Assembly (NCBI GenBank): GCA_022827905.1
Contig: JAJEIQ010000024.1
Location: 1 to 44,178 of the forward strand
Reading direction: 5' to 3'
Length of the DNA stretch: 44,178 bases
From: Pseudomonadales bacterium
GTDB taxonomy: Bacteria; Pseudomonadota; Gammaproteobacteria; Pseudomonadales; Azotimanducaceae
The position numbers were made by a program, and so were the translations under genes. Positions 40,749-44,178 of the stretch are shown piece by piece. The first letter of the stretch is position 1. Each line of letters starts with the position of its first letter. The notes beneath the pieces were generated by a model, which was not told where the DNA came from, did no database searches, and was given only the letters and a program-made list of their open reading frames with translations.

Positions 40749-41714
40749 GTGATCGTCGACGCCCACGGCCGCCGCTTCCGCAACCTGCGCATCAGCCTCA
40801 CCGCGGCCTGCAACTACGCCTGCACCTACTGCGTGCCCAACGGCAAGCGTTTGCAGGCGGCGGTTCGGGAGTTGAGCGCCGAGGAGATGGGCCAGGCGGT
40901 GGAGCTGCTCATCGAGGCGGCGGGCATCGAGAAGCTGCGCATCACCGGCGGCGAGCCGTTGCTGTCGCCGAAGTTCGATGCGCTGCTGCCGGTGGTCATG
41001 GCGCTGCCGTTAGAGGATGTGTCCATCACCACCAACGGCCAGTTGCTGCCGCGCAAGGCGGGGCTCATCATCGATGCGGGCGTGCGCCGCATCAACGTCA
41101 GCTTGGACACCCTGGACGCCAACGGCTTTCGGGCCATCGCCCGCAGCGGCGACCTCGCCACGGTGCTCGGCGGCATTGAGCAAATGCTGGCGGCTGGCCT
41201 TCGCGTCAAGGTCAACATGGTGCCCATGCGCACCCGCAACGCCAACCAGATTCTGCCCATGCTCGACTACTGCTTCGAGCGCGGCATCGAGCTGCGCTTC
41301 ATCGAGCTGATGAAGATGGGCCACCTGCGGGCCGGCAACCAGTACATCCAGGACTTCTACGGCATGGATGAAATCCTGGAGGCCATCGGCCAGCGCTACG
41401 AGTTCACCCGCACCGATGCGCCCTTTGATTCCACGGCAGCGCGCTTTGAGGTGCCGGGCCGGGGCGTGTTCGGCATCATCGCCAATGAGAGCGAGCCGTT
41501 TTGCAGCACCTGCACTCGGCTGCGGCTGTCCTCCGACGGCTGGCTGTACGGCTGTCTCTCCAACGCCCGCCGCCACGACCTGCGCCCGGTGCTGGAACTG
41601 CCGCGCCACCAGGCCTTGGCCCGCCTGCGGCAACTGCTGACCCGGGCCCTGGGCGACAAGCAAAGCGTCAGCTTCCGCGGCGAGGTCACGGTGATGAAGT
41701 TCATCGGCGGGTGA
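40749..41714 (+). CDS. moaA: GTP 3',8-cyclase, radical SAM (MoaA)
   Basis: A 321-residue MoaA. It makes the first molybdopterin intermediate from GTP. The N-terminal radical SAM cluster is CNYACTYC (about residues 21-28), and ITGGEP follows. The C-terminal second cluster is FCSTC with a third Cys in LYGC (about 255-271), as in MoaA. The protein ends in GG, as MoaA does. The GTG start at 40749 is preceded by AAGG; an ATG at 40729 is out of frame. No other molybdenum cofactor gene is next to it. Its stop overlaps the DUF1285 start by 4 nt. Confidence 0.9.
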   Translation: MIVDAHGRRFRNLRISLTAACNYACTYCVPNGKRLQAAVRELSAEEMGQAVELLIEAAGIEKLRITGGEPLLSPKFDALLPVVMALPLEDVSITTNGQLLPRKAGLIIDAGVRRINVSLDTLDANGFRAIARSGDLATVLGGIEQMLAAGLRVKVNMVPMRTRNANQILPMLDYCFERGIELRFIELMKMGHLRAGNQYIQDFYGMDEILEAIGQRYEFTRTDAPFDSTAARFEVPGRGVFGIIANESEPFCSTCTRLRLSSDGWLYGCLSNARRHDLRPVLELPRHQALARLRQLLTRALGDKQSVSFRGEVTVMKFIGG

Positions 41715-42283
41715 GCGGCAGCCCTAAACCCAATTCCGGCCCGGCCGATCCGCTCTCGCCGTTTGCCGAACTCCTCAAGTTGCAAGCCGCCCAACGTCTG
41801 CCGCCGGTGGCTCAGTGGCAGCCCACCCGTGAAGGGCAGATCGACATCCGCATCGACCGGGAAGGGGTTTGGCACCACGAGGGGGCGCGCTTCGAGCGTT
41901 CGGCCTTGGTGCGGCTGTTTGCCAGCATCCTGCGCAAGGAGGAAGGCGGCTACTTTCTTGTGACCCCCGGGGAGAAGCTGCGCATCACCGTTGAGGATGC
42001 GCCGCTGCTGGCGGTCGAATGCGAGTGCGCGGGGCAGGGCGGTGACCAGGAGATCCTGCTGCGCACCCACACCGATGACGTGGTGCGTCTCGATGCCGAG
42101 CATCCCTTCTGGCTGCGCGAGGGCCCGCGAGGCCCCCGGCCCTACGTTCATGTGCGCGATGGGCTGAACGCCCTGGTTGCCAGGGCGCCCTACTATCAGT
42201 TGATCGACCTCGCCGAAGAGGCGGATGGCCGCCTGTGGCTGCGTTCCGCGGGCGCCCGCTTCGATTTGGGCGCCAGCGAATGA
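41711..42283 (+). CDS. DUF1285 family protein
   Basis: A 190-residue protein of the DUF1285 family, known in proteobacteria but without an assigned function. WHHEGARFERSALVRLFASIL and the C-terminal GLNALVARAPYYQLID are typical. The GTG start at 41711 overlaps the moaA TGA by 4 nt, so the pair is translationally coupled. An open frame upstream to 41501 is a shadow of moaA. It ends 1 nt from the convergent ETF-QO stop. Confidence 0.88.
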   Translation: MSGSPKPNSGPADPLSPFAELLKLQAAQRLPPVAQWQPTREGQIDIRIDREGVWHHEGARFERSALVRLFASILRKEEGGYFLVTPGEKLRITVEDAPLLAVECECAGQGGDQEILLRTHTDDVVRLDAEHPFWLREGPRGPRPYVHVRDGLNALVARAPYYQLIDLAEEADGRLWLRSAGARFDLGASE

Positions 42284-42284
42284 G

Positions 42285-43931
42285 CTACATGTTCGGGTAG
42301 TTCGGCCCGCCAGCGCCTTCCGGCGCCACCCAGTTGATGTTCTGGGCCGGATCCTTGATGTCGCAGGTCTTGCAGTGCACGCAGTTCTGGGCATTGATCT
42401 GGAAGCGCGGCGTGCCGTTCTCCTGCACCACCTCGTAAACGCCCGCCGGGCAGTAGCGCTGGGCGGGCTCGTCGAATTGGGGCAGGTTGTCGCGGATGGG
42501 CAGCTCGGGGTCCGCCAGCGTCAGGTGGCAGGGCTGGTCCTCCTCGTGGTTGGTGTTGGAGAGGAACACGCTGGAGAGCTTGTCGAACGACAGCTTGCCG
42601 TCCGGCTTGGGGTAGTCGATTTGCGGTGCCTCGCTGGCGGGCTTGAGGGTGGCGTGGTCCGGCACCGGGTCCTTGAGCGTCCACGGGGTCTTGCCGCCGA
42701 TGAGCTGCTCGGCGAAGGAGTAGGCGGAGCCGAAGAAGATGCCGAGCTTGTGCCAGGCCGGGCCGGCGTTGCGCGACGAATGCAGTTCGTCGTGCAGCCA
42801 GGAGGCCTCGAAGCGCTGCTGGATATCGACTTCCGTGCCCGTCTCGCCGCGCTTGAGTGCGGCGAACACCGCTTCGGCGCCGAGCATGCCGGACTTCATC
42901 GCCGTATGGCTGCCCTTGACCTTGAGCACGTTGAGGAAGCCGGCGTCGTCGCCCACCAGCGCCGCGCCCGGCACGGTCAGCTTGGGCAGCGCCTGCAGGC
43001 CGCCCTTGACGATGGCCCGGGCGCCGTAGGAGACGCGGGTGCCGCCTTCCAGGAAGTTGGCGATCAGCGGGTGGTGCTTCCAGCGCTGCATCTCGTCGAA
43101 CGGGCTTAGGTGCGGGTTGGCGTAGCTGAGGTCAACGATCAGGCCCAGGGAGACCTGGTTGTTGTCCAAGTGGTAAAGGAAGCTGCCCCCGGTGGTGCCC
43201 GCCAGCCGGCCCAGCGGCCAGCCCAGGGTGTGCAGGATGCGCCCCGGCTCGTGCTTGGCGGGGTCGATGTCCCACAGTTCCTTGATGCCGATGGCGTAGT
43301 GTTGGGTGCCGCTGTTGTCGCGCAGGCCGAACTTGGCCATGAGCTGCTTGCCGAGGTGGCCCCGGCAGCCCTCGGCGAACAGCGTGTACTTGGCGTGCAG
43401 TTCGTAGCCGGGCTCGTGGGTGTCCTTGGGCTCGCCGTCCTTGCCGATGCCCATGTCGCCGGTGGCGACCCCCTTGACGCTGCCGTCGTCGTTGTAGAGC
43501 ACTTCCGTGGCGGCGAAGCCGGGGAAGACGTTGACGCCCATCTCCTCCGCCTGCTCGCCCAGCCAACGGCACAGGTTGCCCAGCGATATGGCGTAGTTGC
43601 CCTTGTTGTGGATCGGGCGAGGAATGATCAGGCGGGGCAGGCGGATGCGCGCCTTGGCGCTGGTCAGCATGTAGTACTCATCGCTGGTGACCGGCGTGGT
43701 CACCGGCGCGCCCATGGATTGCCAGTCCGGCAGCAGCTCGTTGAGCGACTTGGGCGCGAGAATGGCTCCGGAGAGAATGTGCGCCCCCACCTCGCTGCCC
43801 TTCTCGACGAGGCAGACCGAGACCTCCTCGCCAGCCTCCGCCCCGAGTTGCATCAGCCGAATGGCCGCCGCCAGCCCCGCCGGCCCAGCCCCGACGATCA
43901 CCACGTCGAACTCCATGGACTCACGCTGCAT
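42285..43931 (-). CDS. Electron transfer flavoprotein-ubiquinone oxidoreductase
   Basis: A 548-residue membrane-associated enzyme that passes electrons from ETF to ubiquinone during fatty-acid and amino-acid breakdown. The FAD-binding start is DVVIVGAGPAGLAAAIRL (about residues 8-25). Other landmarks are GAHILSGAIL and LVGDDAGFLNV. The C-terminal 4Fe-4S domain carries CPAGVYE and CVHCKTCDIKDP. Start: ATG at 43931, because GGAGG lies 6 nt upstream; the frame extends to 43949 without one. Electrons from acyl-CoA dehydrogenases elsewhere in the genome would use it. Confidence 0.95.
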   Translation of the reverse strand: MQRESMEFDVVIVGAGPAGLAAAIRLMQLGAEAGEEVSVCLVEKGSEVGAHILSGAILAPKSLNELLPDWQSMGAPVTTPVTSDEYYMLTSAKARIRLPRLIIPRPIHNKGNYAISLGNLCRWLGEQAEEMGVNVFPGFAATEVLYNDDGSVKGVATGDMGIGKDGEPKDTHEPGYELHAKYTLFAEGCRGHLGKQLMAKFGLRDNSGTQHYAIGIKELWDIDPAKHEPGRILHTLGWPLGRLAGTTGGSFLYHLDNNQVSLGLIVDLSYANPHLSPFDEMQRWKHHPLIANFLEGGTRVSYGARAIVKGGLQALPKLTVPGAALVGDDAGFLNVLKVKGSHTAMKSGMLGAEAVFAALKRGETGTEVDIQQRFEASWLHDELHSSRNAGPAWHKLGIFFGSAYSFAEQLIGGKTPWTLKDPVPDHATLKPASEAPQIDYPKPDGKLSFDKLSSVFLSNTNHEEDQPCHLTLADPELPIRDNLPQFDEPAQRYCPAGVYEVVQENGTPRFQINAQNCVHCKTCDIKDPAQNINWVAPEGAGGPNYPNM

Positions 43932-43976
43932 AAGGACCTCCGACATCATCGCAAAACCAAAGTATAGCTAAAGAAG

Positions 43977-43999
43977 CGAGGGCGGGACGCCCTCGCTCC
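43977..43999 (+). repeat. Palindromic repeat upstream of etfQO (copy 18)
   Basis: Core 43977-43995 with loop GGGAC and the CTCC flank. It stands 45 bp upstream of the etfQO start. A degenerate relative (GAGCGAGTGGGAACACGCTCG) follows at 44014-44034. The remaining bases to 44178 hold no gene that I can identify. Confidence 0.87.
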
Positions 44000-44178
44000 G
44001 CGGGAAACTCATGGAGCGAGTGGGAACACGCTCGCCCCGGAGCGAGTTTCTATCTGGTCAACAGTTTTTTTCGTGTTTTCCGTAAGGGGCCTCCTTGGGT
44101 GGTTGCCGCCCGCATTGCGCCGCCGGTCCGGCCGAGCTTCACCCGTGGACGGGCTCGGCTTCGGCCCGGCGGCTGCGG

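Noticed and set aside
40503-40813. Short frames over the moaA upstream array
   Set aside because: Repeat translations with no independent support.
44035-44178. A gene start at the right edge
   Set aside because: No frame with a ribosome-binding site or family segment can be read in the remaining bases.

Overview
The window is 44 kb of compact, GC-rich bacterial chromosome with about 39 protein genes and one tRNA. A CysB-type LysR regulator, ETF-ubiquinone oxidoreductase, a DUF1285 protein, an Aco-type 2-oxo acid dehydrogenase cluster and Bug/Tct transport genes fit a proteobacterium, most likely a gammaproteobacterium. This is inferred from gene families only. Convergent gene pairs end 1-17 nt apart or overlap, and several starts overlap upstream stops by 4 nt, so intergenic space is small except where palindromic repeats have collected.

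Layout. 1-140 is the end of a mobile element, with the start of a transposase reading off the left edge, lying just upstream of cysB (183-1166). 1287-8193 holds an SDR, then a minus-strand acoA-acoB-acoX-acoC operon (E1 alpha, E1 beta, AcoX, E2), and a divergent acyl-CoA synthetase. 8207-13671 is a minus-strand run of Rieske oxygenase, DUF3604 lipoprotein and penicillin-acylase-type lipoprotein. 13911-16395 holds a cyclophilin, a hotdog thioesterase, a GST and a two-gene nucleotidyltransferase cassette. 16382-21352 has two amidohydrolases and a sulfotransferase (minus), a divergent SDR and a HAD phosphatase. 21541-29688 is the most unusual block: a secreted amidohydrolase, then an NCS2 permease with an extra ATPase-like tail, a Bug solute-binding protein, a TctA-TctB fusion and an FAD monooxygenase.

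30072-34905 mixes a small lipoprotein, an SRPBCC protein with a shifted 3' end, a membrane-anchored split-barrel protein, a P450 with a divergent TetR regulator, and an exported amino-acid-type binding protein. 35237-37933 is an accessory patch: an orphan HipB-like antitoxin followed by a stump of hipA, an unknown ORF, two VOC proteins and a Fic protein with a changed catalytic motif, all next to tRNA-Ser(GCT). The right end holds housekeeping genes: murF, a YiiX-like hydrolase, moaA, a DUF1285 gene and etfQO.

A non-coding feature ties the window together: 18 copies of one palindromic element (CGAGGGC, 5-nt loop, GCCCTCG, with an asymmetric CTCC flank) in seven intergenic places, singly or in ordered arrays. 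The best candidates for something undescribed are this repeat family with its loop classes and array periods, and the NCS2/Bug/TctAB/monooxygenase block with two unusual fusions. Overall the region looks like catabolic genes for acyl-CoA, aromatic and imported organic acid substrates set among core genes.
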